Below are positions 6,773 to 15,044 of a stretch of DNA of 19,348 nucleotides, in pieces. The notes under the pieces are model-generated. The model searched no databases, had not been told where the DNA came from, and worked only from the letters and a program-made list of their open reading frames with translations. Within the stretch, counting starts at the first letter, position 1, and each line of letters opens with the position of its first letter. The translations under genes and the position numbers were made by a program. This DNA comes from VFMC01 sp044238435. Lineage in GTDB: Bacteria; Actinomycetota; Acidimicrobiia; Acidimicrobiales; Ilumatobacteraceae. Where the stretch lies: the NCBI GenBank assembly GCA_044238435.1, contig JBIIDH010000067.1, positions 1 through 19,348 on the forward strand, in the 5' to 3' direction.

Positions 6773-8385
6773 TGCTCACCGAGCTCCACATCGAGAACCT
6801 GGGCGTGATCGCCGAGCTCGACGTGGTGCTGGACCGCGGTCTGACGGTGCTCACGGGCGAGACCGGGGCAGGCAAGACGATGCTCATCGAGGCGATCAGC
6901 CTCCTGGTGGGCGAACGAGCCGATCCATCGATCGTGCGGCCCGGTGCCACCGAGGCTCGGGTGGAGGGTCGCTTCGTCGTCGGTGACGACGAGGTGGTGC
7001 TGGCCCCGGTGGTACCCGCCGACGGACGGTCGCGGGCCTACGTGAACGGCCGGTTGGCCACCGTGGCGAACCTCGCCGAACACGCCGAGCGACTGGTCGA
7101 CATCCACGGCCAGCACGCCCACCAGAGTCTGCTGTCGGCGGCCACTCAGCGCGCCGCGCTCGATCAGTACGCCGGAGTCGACCTCGGCGAACTGCGTGCC
7201 GCACGTGGACGACTCACCGAGATCGACGCGGCACTCGCCGCGCTCGGCGGCGACGCCCGTACCCGTGAGCGCGAGATCGATCTGCTGCGCTTCCAACTCG
7301 ACGAACTCGACTCGGCAGCCCTCGACGACCCGGACGAGGAAGCCGACCTCGATCGGCTGGAGGACGTGCTCGCCGGCGCGCAGGCCCATCGTGAGGCCGC
7401 AGCGACGGCGTTGGCGACGCTGGTCGACGAGCAGGGGGCGGTCGACGCGGTCGACGGCGCTGTGTCGGCGCTCGGTCATCGGGGGCCGTTCCGTGAGCTC
7501 GCCGATCGTCTGCGCGGCCTGAGCGCCGAGTTGGCCGACGTGGCGCACGAGTTGCGTGCAGCCGCTGAGGCGATCGACGACGACCCGCAGCGCCTCGCCG
7601 ACGTGCGTGAACGCCGCCAGGTGTTGCGCACCCTGCGCCGCAAGTACGGCGACACGCTGGCCGACGTGATCGAGTACCGACAGGCCACGCAGGCTCGCCT
7701 CGACGAACTGTCGGGCTACGAACGCAGCGTGGCGCGCCTCGAGACCGAACGGACCGAGGCGTTGCACACCGAACGCCGGGCAGCGGCCGCTGTGGGAGCG
7801 CAGCGGCGCGCCGCAGCAGCGTCGCTCGCGGCAGCGGTGCAGGCACCGTTGCGCACGCTGGCGATGCCTCGCGCCGAACTGACCGTGGCGGTGGGTGACG
7901 ACGACCCGGGCGACGAGGTGACGCTGTTGTTCACGGCGAACCCCGGGATGCCGGCGCTGCCCCTCGCCAAGGTGGCCTCGGGGGGAGAACTCGCCCGGGC
8001 CATGCTGTCGCTGCGCCTCGTACTGTCGGGTGCACCGGGCACACTGGTGTTCGACGAGGTCGACGCAGGGATCGGTGGCACTGCAGCCACGGCCGTCGGT
8101 GAAGCCCTGGCGTCGCTCGGCGAACGGCACCAGGTACTCGTCGTCACGCATCTGGCCCAGGTGGCGGCGCTCGCCGATCATCAGGTGGTGGTGAGCAAAG
8201 ACGTGATCGACGGGGTGACAGTCGCGCAAGTGGTGCCCGTGGAGGGCGACGAGCGCATCGCCGAGGTGGCGCGGATGCTGTCGGGTACTCCGGAGGCAGG
8301 AGTGGCCCGCGAGCACGCTGCCGCCCTATTGGCCGCGGTGCGTGAGCGTGGTGGGAAGCGCCACCAGTCGGGTTCCGACCGATGA
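6772..8385 (+). CDS. recN: DNA repair protein RecN
   Basis: A 537-residue SMC-like ATPase acting in double-strand break repair. The Walker A motif is GETGAGKT (residues 29-36), followed by RAYVNGRLATVANL (88-101) and the RecN signature IHGQH (111-115). Two coiled-coil arms (about 140-225 and 275-350) flank a central hinge. The ABC signature is SGGELAR (403-409), Walker B is TLVFDEVD (424-431), and the His switch is in VVTHLAQVA (457-465). It is slightly shorter than the usual 550-590 residues, because the coiled-coil arms are short; all catalytic motifs are intact. The ATG overlaps the nadK stop, and the stop overlaps the steA start (ATGA), so the three genes are probably translationally coupled. 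Confidence 0.96.
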   Translation: MLTELHIENLGVIAELDVVLDRGLTVLTGETGAGKTMLIEAISLLVGERADPSIVRPGATEARVEGRFVVGDDEVVLAPVVPADGRSRAYVNGRLATVANLAEHAERLVDIHGQHAHQSLLSAATQRAALDQYAGVDLGELRAARGRLTEIDAALAALGGDARTREREIDLLRFQLDELDSAALDDPDEEADLDRLEDVLAGAQAHREAAATALATLVDEQGAVDAVDGAVSALGHRGPFRELADRLRGLSAELADVAHELRAAAEAIDDDPQRLADVRERRQVLRTLRRKYGDTLADVIEYRQATQARLDELSGYERSVARLETERTEALHTERRAAAAVGAQRRAAAASLAAAVQAPLRTLAMPRAELTVAVGDDDPGDEVTLLFTANPGMPALPLAKVASGGELARAMLSLRLVLSGAPGTLVFDEVDAGIGGTAATAVGEALASLGERHQVLVVTHLAQVAALADHQVVVSKDVIDGVTVAQVVPVEGDERIAEVARMLSGTPEAGVAREHAAALLAAVRERGGKRHQSGSDR

Positions 8386-9530
8386 CATCGCCGGCTCAGC
8401 AGATGGTCGTGACGGCGCGGGCACGAGCCGGTGCGCGCACCAAGGATCTGGTCAAGCGTCTCGAACCCGGCGAGATCGCCGTCATCAACCACTCCGACGT
8501 CGACCCCGTCGCTGCGGCCGGTCTGATCGAGGCGGGCGTGGTGGCCGTGGTGAACGCAACGAGTTCGTTCACCGGCCGCTACCCGAACCTCGGCCCGCTG
8601 CAGTTGGTGCGCGCTGGTGTGGTGCTGATCGACGAGGTGGGGCCAGCCCTGCTGGACCGTGTCGGTGACGGTGAGGTGGTCAGCCTCGACGGCGGTCGGG
8701 TGATGATCGGCGACGAGTTGCTTGCTGTCGGTGCACGGCGCAGCGAGGACGAACTCGAGGCCCGGGTGGCCGAAGCCCGCAGCAACGTCGGTGAGCAGCT
8801 CGAGATGTTCGCCGCCAACACGCTCGAATACCTGCGACGCGAGCGGCACCTCGCCACCGACAACCCCGACCTGCCGCCGACGACTGTGCAGTTCTCGCGA
8901 CGGCAGACACTCGTGGTGGTGCGTGGTATCGACTTCCGCGAAGACCTCAGCGCGCTGCACCGCTCGGGGTACCTCCGCGAATTGAAGCCGGTGATGATCG
9001 GGGTCGATGGCGGAGCCGACGCCCTGCTGGAGTTGGGCTACACGCCCGACATCATCATCGGCGACTTCGACTCGGTGAGCGAGCGTACGCTGCGGTGCGG
9101 TGCCGAACTGATCGTGCACGCCTACCCTGGCGGTCGTGCGCCGGGTGCCGACCGATTGCGTGACCTCGGTCTGCAGTACCTGTTGTTCGAGAGTGCCGGC
9201 ACCAGCGAGGACATCGCGATGTTGCTCGCCTATGAACGCGGCACCGAACTGATCGTGGCGGTCGGGTCGCACAACTCGATGGAGGATTTTCTCGACAAGG
9301 GTCGTCAGGGCATGGCGTCGACGTTCCTGGTGCGGCTGAAGGTGGGGCGGGTGCTGATCGACGCCAAGGGCGTGAACAACCTGTACCGGCCGGTGGTGAA
9401 GGGTCGCGACATCGTGCTGTTCGTCGCGGCCATGCTGAGTTCGCTGGCTCTCGTGGTGGCGGTGAGCGAGCCGGTGCGGTTGTGGTTCCGGAGTCTGTGG
9501 CTGTGGCTGCGGGCGCGGATCGGTTGGTGA
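8382..9530 (+). CDS. steA: SteA-like cytokinetic ring protein (thiamin pyrophosphokinase-like fold)
   Basis: A 382-residue protein matching the M. tuberculosis Rv1697 / Corynebacterium SteA family. The N-terminal domain contains DLVKRLEPGEIAVINHSDVD (residues 22-41) and NATSSFTGRYPNLGP (58-72). A thiamin-pyrophosphokinase-like domain follows, with GVDGGADALLELGYTPD (207-223) and GDFDSVSE (227-234). One transmembrane helix (about 343-362) and a short aromatic and basic tail end the protein. In C. glutamicum SteA works with SteB at the septum, influencing the peptidoglycan hydrolase RipA and daughter-cell separation. It was long misannotated as a thiamin pyrophosphokinase; the membrane helix and the steB neighbour favour the division role. 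Its ATG overlaps the recN stop by four bases. Confidence 0.9.
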   Translation: MTSPAQQMVVTARARAGARTKDLVKRLEPGEIAVINHSDVDPVAAAGLIEAGVVAVVNATSSFTGRYPNLGPLQLVRAGVVLIDEVGPALLDRVGDGEVVSLDGGRVMIGDELLAVGARRSEDELEARVAEARSNVGEQLEMFAANTLEYLRRERHLATDNPDLPPTTVQFSRRQTLVVVRGIDFREDLSALHRSGYLRELKPVMIGVDGGADALLELGYTPDIIIGDFDSVSERTLRCGAELIVHAYPGGRAPGADRLRDLGLQYLLFESAGTSEDIAMLLAYERGTELIVAVGSHNSMEDFLDKGRQGMASTFLVRLKVGRVLIDAKGVNNLYRPVVKGRDIVLFVAAMLSSLALVVAVSEPVRLWFRSLWLWLRARIGW

Positions 9531-9567
9531 GCGCGGTACGCGCCGGACATGACAGAGTGAACGACCG
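9531..9567 (+). promoter_or_regulatory. 37-base steA-steB gap with small inverted repeat and a four-codon mini-ORF
   Basis: The gap contains GCGCG-GTA-CGCGC (9531-9543), a five-base-pair inverted repeat, and then ATGACAGAGTGA (9549-9560), a complete mini-ORF encoding Met-Thr-Glu. The mini-ORF ends seven bases before the steB ATG. TACGCG at 9537-9542 lies six bases before the mini-ORF ATG, similar in spacing to the promoter at 4636 but a weaker match to TANNNT. All of this could be chance in so short a segment. Confidence 0.25.
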
Positions 9568-10530
9568 ATGATCAGCCTGCGCCAGCACATCTTCAGCCTC
9601 GTGGCCGTGTTCGTCGCGCTGGCGGTCGGGATCGCCGCAGGCTCCACGGTCGTGCGCGGTCCGCTGCTCGACAGCACCCGAGCGCGACTCGAGTCCGCCG
9701 AGGCCATCATCGCTACGGAACGGGCGGAGAACGACCGACTGGCAGCCGAAGTTGCGCAACTCGACGGCTGGGCGGTCGATGGCCCCACGCAGCTGCTCGG
9801 CGGCCAACTGGAAGGCCGGGCGCTGCTGCTGGTGGTGGCCGGCGACACCGATGCCGACGCCGTCGCCGGCATGATCCGCTCGATTCGGGCATCGTCGGCC
9901 GCATTCGTGGGCGAGGTACGGATCGACACCGCTGTCTTCGACCCGGCCCAGGTCGACCGTGTCGTGGCGGCGCTCGGTGCCGACGCCATCGGCGACAGCG
10001 ATCCGCTGGTGGTGATGGGTGACGAGTTGGCCTCACGCCTACGGCAGATGGTGGGAGAGGTCCGCCAAGCCGATGGGCCACTTCGCTCCGATGCCCTGGT
10101 GCGCAGCGCATTCGGCGATCTGGAGGACGACGGCATCGTCGATGTGTTGGGAGTGAACCGCGACGAGTTCACCACCGACGACGTACAGATCGTGGTGATG
10201 ACCGACCGCAACCTCGCCAACGATCCGGGCACCGTGCTCGGCTCGATGATCTCGATCGCCTCGCCGCTCGACGACCAGAAGTCGATCGTCACCGTCGTGG
10301 CCGAGGTGGGCCGTGTTCTGCAGGACAACGAGACCCCGGCACCGTCGTTCGTCACCACGATCCGCGACAGCGGCCGACTGCGCGACGAGGTGGGCACGGT
10401 CGACAACGCGGAGACGTTCCTCGGGTGGACGGCGACCGTGCTGGCGATGCGAGCCGCGTTGGCCGCTGACGTGGGCCACTACGGATTCCGCGATGGTGCC
10501 GAGCGCTCCGTGCCGCCCTCCCCGACGTGA
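9568..10530 (+). CDS. steB: SteB/MctB-family membrane-anchored protein ('copper transporter' family)
   Basis: A 320-residue protein of the Rv1698 (MctB) / SteB family. It begins MISLRQHIFSLVAVFVALAV, a signal-anchor helix at about residues 6-27. A coiled-coil stretch follows (about 33-66, DSTRARLESAEAIIATERAE), then an extracytoplasmic alpha/beta domain. In corynebacteria SteB pairs with SteA to control septal peptidoglycan hydrolysis; in M. tuberculosis the homologue was described as a copper-related outer-membrane channel. The protein has no cysteine and only two histidines, so the sequence gives no support for copper binding. It follows steA after 37 bases, and its TGA overlaps the murJ GTG. 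Confidence 0.88.
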   Translation: MISLRQHIFSLVAVFVALAVGIAAGSTVVRGPLLDSTRARLESAEAIIATERAENDRLAAEVAQLDGWAVDGPTQLLGGQLEGRALLLVVAGDTDADAVAGMIRSIRASSAAFVGEVRIDTAVFDPAQVDRVVAALGADAIGDSDPLVVMGDELASRLRQMVGEVRQADGPLRSDALVRSAFGDLEDDGIVDVLGVNRDEFTTDDVQIVVMTDRNLANDPGTVLGSMISIASPLDDQKSIVTVVAEVGRVLQDNETPAPSFVTTIRDSGRLRDEVGTVDNAETFLGWTATVLAMRAALAADVGHYGFRDGAERSVPPSPT

Positions 10531-12149
10531 TCAACGAGGCTCGAACAGCGGCGCTGCTGCGGCCGCAGGGGTTCGCCCGCGACACCATCGTCGTGACGGT
10601 GTGCACCCTCGTGTCGCGGATGACGGGCTTCGTCCGGGTGCTCGTTGCTGCAGCGGTGCTGAGCAATGGGTTGCTCGGCGACACCTATCATGCGGCCAAC
10701 ACCATCCCGAACCTGCTGTTCGAACTCGTGGCTGGCGGCGTGCTGCAGGCCTTCCTCGTTCCCTCGTTCGTGGCGGCGCGGCGGTCGGGGGGCGACGAGG
10801 AGTTGGGTCGTTCCGCCGGTGTCGTGCTCGGAGTGTTGCTCGCGGCGCTGTCGGTCGTGGCGGCAGCCGTGATGGCGCTGGCTCCGGTGATCACCCGGGT
10901 GCTCACATCGGGCGGCAGTGACGCGGCGGTGATCGCCGACAAGCGCGCCGTGATGACGCCGATGCTGCTGATGTTCATTCCCCAGATCGCGTTCTACGGC
11001 ATGGGCATGGTCACCACCGCTGCGCTCGCCGCTCGTGGGCGGTTCGCTGCAGCCGCACTTGCGCCGGCGGTCAACAACATCGTCGTCATCACCTGCTACC
11101 TGCTCTACCGTGCCAGCCGCCAGGGGGAGGCGGCATCGCTCGACCTCGACACCACCCAATTCCTGCTGGTGGCCGGTGGTACCACCCTTGCCGTCATCGC
11201 CTTCACTGCGGTGCCGGGCGTGGTGCTACGGATGCAGGGCGTGCACTGGCGGCCGCGCTGGACGCCCCGCGATCGCCTTGTGGGCGATCTGCGCGCCTCG
11301 GTGGGTTGGGCGATGCTGTCGATTGTCGGCACCCTGGTGCCGACCGCGGCGGCCATCGTGCTGGGCTACCGGGTGGAGGGCGGGGTGGCGGTGTTCACGA
11401 TGACCTTCGCGTTTTTCGTGCTACCGCACGCTCTCATCGCGGTGCCTGTTGCGACCACCTCGGCGCCGCGTATCGCCGACGCGTGGCAGCGGGGTGACCG
11501 AGCGCGGACCGGCGCCCTCATCGAGCGCTCGGCCCGGGTGATCGTGCCGTTGTTGCTGCTGGCCGGAGCGGCCCTGGTCGCCCTGTCGTGGCCGGTGGCA
11601 CGTCTGGCCTCGTCGTTCGGCCAAGCGGCCAGTCAGGGCGTTGCCCCCATCGCCCATGCGCTGGCGATGTTCGGTCTCGGTCTGTTGGGTTACGGCATGG
11701 CATTCACGATGACGAGGGTGCTGTTCAGCCTGAGTGATGTGAAGCGGGCCTCGATGCTGGTCGCCGCGGCAGCGCTGCTGGGGGTGGGAGCGATGACGAT
11801 TGCGTCCGTCGTGATGCCCGACAGCGATCGTGCGGCGGCACTGGCGCTCGGCTACGGCACCACGCAGACCCTGTCGGCGGCGCTGCTGACCTGGCGGGCC
11901 CATCAGGTGACGGGCTTCCCGACGCGTCGATCGATCGGCCGTCTCGGTGTCGGTTCACTCGCCGCTGCGGTCGCTGCAGGTGTGGTCATGTTCGGCGTCC
12001 AGCAGTGGTTCGGCAGCTCGCGTCTGGCGTCGCTCGCCGCCATCATGGTGGCCGGCGGCATCGGAGCGGTGGTGTTCATCATGTGCGTCGGCGTGTTCGC
12101 CGGGATCCGCCCTCGATCGCTTCTCGGCAAGGCGGGCGACGGTGACTGA
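10527..12149 (+). CDS. murJ: Lipid II flippase MurJ (MviN)
   Basis: A 540-residue polytopic inner-membrane protein of the MOP/MVF superfamily, which moves lipid II to the periplasmic face for cell-wall synthesis. The N-terminal family signature is clear: VSRMTGFVRVLVAAAVL (residues 29-45), GDTYHAANTIPNLLFELVAG (51-70) and GGVLQAFLVPSFV (70-82). PQIAFYGMGMVTTAALAARG, TFAFFVLPHALIAVPVATTS and LLGYGMAFTMTRVLFSL mark later helices. About 14 hydrophobic segments are expected and the length fits. The basic residues of SRMTGFVR correspond to the essential arginines of loop 1. The Arg pair of E. coli MurJ (NLLRRL) is replaced by NLLFEL, as I recall for actinobacterial MurJ. The start is a GTG overlapping the steB stop by four bases. 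In M. tuberculosis the gene is elsewhere (Rv3910), so this placement is distinctive. Confidence 0.93.
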   Translation: MINEARTAALLRPQGFARDTIVVTVCTLVSRMTGFVRVLVAAAVLSNGLLGDTYHAANTIPNLLFELVAGGVLQAFLVPSFVAARRSGGDEELGRSAGVVLGVLLAALSVVAAAVMALAPVITRVLTSGGSDAAVIADKRAVMTPMLLMFIPQIAFYGMGMVTTAALAARGRFAAAALAPAVNNIVVITCYLLYRASRQGEAASLDLDTTQFLLVAGGTTLAVIAFTAVPGVVLRMQGVHWRPRWTPRDRLVGDLRASVGWAMLSIVGTLVPTAAAIVLGYRVEGGVAVFTMTFAFFVLPHALIAVPVATTSAPRIADAWQRGDRARTGALIERSARVIVPLLLLAGAALVALSWPVARLASSFGQAASQGVAPIAHALAMFGLGLLGYGMAFTMTRVLFSLSDVKRASMLVAAAALLGVGAMTIASVVMPDSDRAAALALGYGTTQTLSAALLTWRAHQVTGFPTRRSIGRLGVGSLAAAVAAGVVMFGVQQWFGSSRLASLAAIMVAGGIGAVVFIMCVGVFAGIRPRSLLGKAGDGD

Positions 12150-14169
12150 GGGTTCGCAGCCGCCTGCGCGCTCGACCCGGCGACTGCTGGTCGCTGCAGG
12201 AGTCGTGGCGCTGATGGTGCTCGGCTGGTTCGGTGTCCGACCTGCCCCAGCCACCGAACCTCTGGCACGGGCCGAACAGGTGGTGCTGGTGAGCGTGCCC
12301 GGAGTGCGCTGGCAGGACCTCGATGCAGTCGACACACCCCACCTCGACGCGCTGATCGGCGATTCCGCGTTGCTCAGTGTGCGCGCCATCGGCTCGAGCA
12401 CGTCGCTGCTGGAGGGCTATGCCTCGTGGGGTGCTGGGAACCGCCTCGAGCCGTCAGGCGGTGAGCAGCGATTCGAGGTGGTCGACGGGTGCGCAGCAGG
12501 CATGGCTGCGGCGCTCGCCGACGCCGCCGACGACGAACTGAACGGGGCTGTTCCGGGGGCCCTCGGTGATGTGCTGCGCGGCGCCGGTCTCACCACGGCG
12601 GTGTTCGGGGGCGTCGAGGCGGTCGCGGTGTTGATGGACGGCAGCGGGTGCGTCGACCGGTTCGACACCGGTGCAGCGCCCGTGTTCGACGCCGACGTCA
12701 CCCTGGTCGAGTGGCGCGGACTCGAAGTCGGCGGACCGGCAGCCGAGCGGGTGGAGGCGGTGCTGGCGCTCGACGCAGCCGTGGCCTCGTGGGCGATCCC
12801 GGCCGACGCTGCTGTCGGCCTGGTGGCTGCGATGGCCGTCGATGATGGCGCCGAGGTGACGGTGGTTGCATGGCGTGGTAGTGAGGTCGGAGCGGCTCCG
12901 GAGGCCTTGCAGAGTCCGTCGACGCGGCGGGCCGGGTACCTCACACTGAACGATCTCGCGCCCACCGTGCTGTCGGTCGTGGGGCTCGCGTCACCCGAGT
13001 CGATGAACGGCACACCTGCAGTGTCGGCCGGAGCGGTTGCCTCGACGAGCGAGCGGGTGCGGGAGTTGGCCGACCTGGCCGACCGGGTGGCGTTCCGCGA
13101 CAGAGCCATCACTCCCGTGGTCGCCTGTATCGCCATCGGTGTCGCGCTGTGCATCGTGCTGTGGTGGCGAGGCCGTATTCGCCATGCCCGTGCCGTCGGG
13201 GCCACCACCGTGGCGCTGCCAACGGTGGCGTTCCTGTCGGGGGCGACCGACTATCACCTGCTACCCCTCTGGGTGTATGTCGTGGTGGCGGTGGTGGCCG
13301 CATCGGTGCTGGCCATGGCTGCTGCAGCCGGCGCTGCGGCGGGGACGATGTCGTTCACCACCGTCGACATCCTCGCCGGCGTGCTCTGGGTGGTGCTCGT
13401 CGTCGACCTGGTCACCGGTGGACATCTGCAGATCAATACCCCGCTCGGGTACACGCCCACCGTGGCGGGGCGGTTCCAGGGTCTCGGGAACGTCGCCTTC
13501 GGCCTGCTCGCCGTGGCCGGTGTGGCCACGGCCTGTGCCGTGCACGAGGTGGGCGAGCGACGCGGTCGCTCGGTGGCCTGGTGGGCGAGCGGGTGGCTCG
13601 TCGCGGTCGGCGCGCTGACGGCGGTGGTGGTGGCGGCCCCGCGGTTCGGCAGCGACATGGGCGGCACGCTGGCCGTGGTGCCGAGCATCGCGGTGGCGTT
13701 CGCCGTGGCCACCGGGCGTCGCATCGGGTGGCGGCGGATCGCGGTGATGGCGGTGGCGACTGTGGGGTCGGTGGTGGCGCTGGGAATGCTCGACCATGCC
13801 CGACCTGCCTCGGAGCAGACCCACCTCGGGCGATTCGTCGGCCGCCTGCTCGACGGTGAGGCAGGTCTCATTCTGCGCCGGAAGATGCAGGGCAACATCG
13901 ACCTGTTCACGGCCAGCGTGTTCCCCGTGCTGGGTGTTCTCGTCGTGGCGCTCGGTGCGCTCTACGCCTGGCGGCGGCGCAACGACCTGGCGGTGCTGCT
14001 GCGTGATCGCCGTGCGGTGCGTGCGTTCCTGGCAGGCTTCGGCACCGTGGCGATACTCGGCCTGGCCCTCAACGACAGCGGTATCGCCGTGCCCGCCGTG
14101 ATGCTGGCGGTGGCAGTGCCCCGGGTTCTCGCGACCATGGTGCCGGTTCCGGAACGGGTGGCACGGTGA
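12142..14169 (+). CDS. Membrane protein: degenerate alkaline-phosphatase-like domain plus polytopic domain
   Basis: 675 residues from the GTG at 12142, which overlaps murJ by eight bases; the frame is open further upstream, but that part is murJ shadow. A membrane anchor (residues 14-32) is followed by a domain resembling the alkaline phosphatase superfamily core. Its markers are VVLVSVPGVRWQDL (47-60), TPHLDALI (65-72), GSSTSLLEGYASWGAGNR (84-101) and STRRAGYLTLNDLAPTVLSV (260-279). The expected metal-binding Asp (usually in an IDG motif) is Pro53 here, so hydrolase activity is doubtful. Residues 322-665 form about ten membrane helices with the motifs GRFQGLGN (443-450), GSDMGGTL (503-510) and LNDSGIAVPA (643-652). 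These look like a conserved membrane domain of unknown function. Between a lipid II flippase and a MraY/WecA-like transferase, it probably acts on, or senses, lipid-linked envelope intermediates. Confidence 0.75.
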   Translation: MTEGSQPPARSTRRLLVAAGVVALMVLGWFGVRPAPATEPLARAEQVVLVSVPGVRWQDLDAVDTPHLDALIGDSALLSVRAIGSSTSLLEGYASWGAGNRLEPSGGEQRFEVVDGCAAGMAAALADAADDELNGAVPGALGDVLRGAGLTTAVFGGVEAVAVLMDGSGCVDRFDTGAAPVFDADVTLVEWRGLEVGGPAAERVEAVLALDAAVASWAIPADAAVGLVAAMAVDDGAEVTVVAWRGSEVGAAPEALQSPSTRRAGYLTLNDLAPTVLSVVGLASPESMNGTPAVSAGAVASTSERVRELADLADRVAFRDRAITPVVACIAIGVALCIVLWWRGRIRHARAVGATTVALPTVAFLSGATDYHLLPLWVYVVVAVVAASVLAMAAAAGAAAGTMSFTTVDILAGVLWVVLVVDLVTGGHLQINTPLGYTPTVAGRFQGLGNVAFGLLAVAGVATACAVHEVGERRGRSVAWWASGWLVAVGALTAVVVAAPRFGSDMGGTLAVVPSIAVAFAVATGRRIGWRRIAVMAVATVGSVVALGMLDHARPASEQTHLGRFVGRLLDGEAGLILRRKMQGNIDLFTASVFPVLGVLVVALGALYAWRRRNDLAVLLRDRRAVRAFLAGFGTVAILGLALNDSGIAVPAVMLAVAVPRVLATMVPVPERVAR

Positions 14170-15011
14170 TCGCGTTCGGTGCGTTCGTGGCAGGTGCGCT
14201 GAGCACGGCGGCGCTGTGGCGCGGTCTGCGCGGTCCGTTCGCCCGCACCGAGGTGCTGCAACGCGCGAACTACCGCGGTCATCGGCTTCCCATCGCTGCC
14301 GGCCTGGCCGTTGTGCTGGGCACGGTGGTGGTGCAGGCCCTGTACGCACTGGTCGAGCGCGTCGGAGGGATCGATGCCGCGGAGGCGACGCGAGGTGCGA
14401 CGGTGCTCGGAGGGGCCACCATCGGGTTCGCACTCATCGGCCTGTTCGACGATCTTGCAGGCGACACAGCGGTGAAGGGCTTCGCCGGTCATCTCGGGGC
14501 GCTGCGCCACGGCGAGGTCACCTCCGGGATGGTGAAGCTGGCCGGAGGAGTGCTGTTCGGCGTGCTGGCAGTGCCGGGCGACCTGGTCGACACGTTGCGC
14601 GGTGGATTGCTGGTGGCGGCCACGGCGAACGTGGCCAACCTGTTCGACCGAGCACCCGGTCGGGTGGTGAAGGTGTCGCTGCTGGGTGGTGTCGTGGTGG
14701 TGGCGCTCGGTGGGCTGGGATGGTCGCTGACCGGGCCGCTGGTGGTGCTGGGCGGCGGCGCCGCGATGCTGTGGCCCGACCTGCGCGAGCAGTGCATGCT
14801 GGGCGACACCGGCGCCAACGTGCTGGGTGCCGCGGTGGGCTGGGGCCTGGTGCTGGCCCTGGGTTCGGCAGGCGAGTGGGTGGCCCTGGCCGTGGTGGTG
14901 CTGCTGAACCTGGTGAGCGAACGGGTGAGCTTCACCCGGGTGATCGACGCTGTCGCACCGCTGCGTTGGTTCGATCGTCTGGGTACGTTGCCCGAGCGGC
15001 GTCTACGGTGA
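14166..15011 (+). CDS. MraY/WecA-like polyprenyl-phosphate sugar-1-phosphate transferase family protein
   Basis: A 281-residue polytopic protein of the glycosyltransferase 4 (PF00953) type. These enzymes move a sugar 1-phosphate from a UDP-sugar to a polyprenyl phosphate. Visible motifs are NYRGHRLPIAAGL (residues 35-47), the acidic pair in GLFDDLAGD (92-100), KLAGG (124-128), NVANLFDRAPGR (155-166; the N-x2-N-x2-D pattern with Asp161), and LGDTGANVLGA (212-222). It is shorter than MraY (about 320-360), and the C-terminal His-rich loop of MraY/WecA is absent, replaced by SERVSFTRVIDAVAPLRWFD. It is thus a divergent paralogue, either with a different substrate or inactive, rather than the cell's MraY. 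The GTG start overlaps the preceding stop by four bases. Nothing here identifies the donor sugar. Confidence 0.78.
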   Translation: MIAFGAFVAGALSTAALWRGLRGPFARTEVLQRANYRGHRLPIAAGLAVVLGTVVVQALYALVERVGGIDAAEATRGATVLGGATIGFALIGLFDDLAGDTAVKGFAGHLGALRHGEVTSGMVKLAGGVLFGVLAVPGDLVDTLRGGLLVAATANVANLFDRAPGRVVKVSLLGGVVVVALGGLGWSLTGPLVVLGGGAAMLWPDLREQCMLGDTGANVLGAAVGWGLVLALGSAGEWVALAVVVLLNLVSERVSFTRVIDAVAPLRWFDRLGTLPERRLR

Positions 15012-15044
15012 AACTGCTGGTCGCGTACCCTGTGGCCGATCATC

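Noticed and set aside
8382..9530. Thiamin pyrophosphokinase.
   Set aside because: Only the DGGAD and GDFDS parts resemble that fold. The long N-terminal domain, the C-terminal membrane helix and the steB neighbour fit SteA.
8181..10406. 741-codon antisense open frame over recN, steA and steB.
   Set aside because: It is opposite three genes with strong family motifs, is Ser/Arg/Thr-rich without domain signatures, and is the expected shadow of GC-rich codon use.
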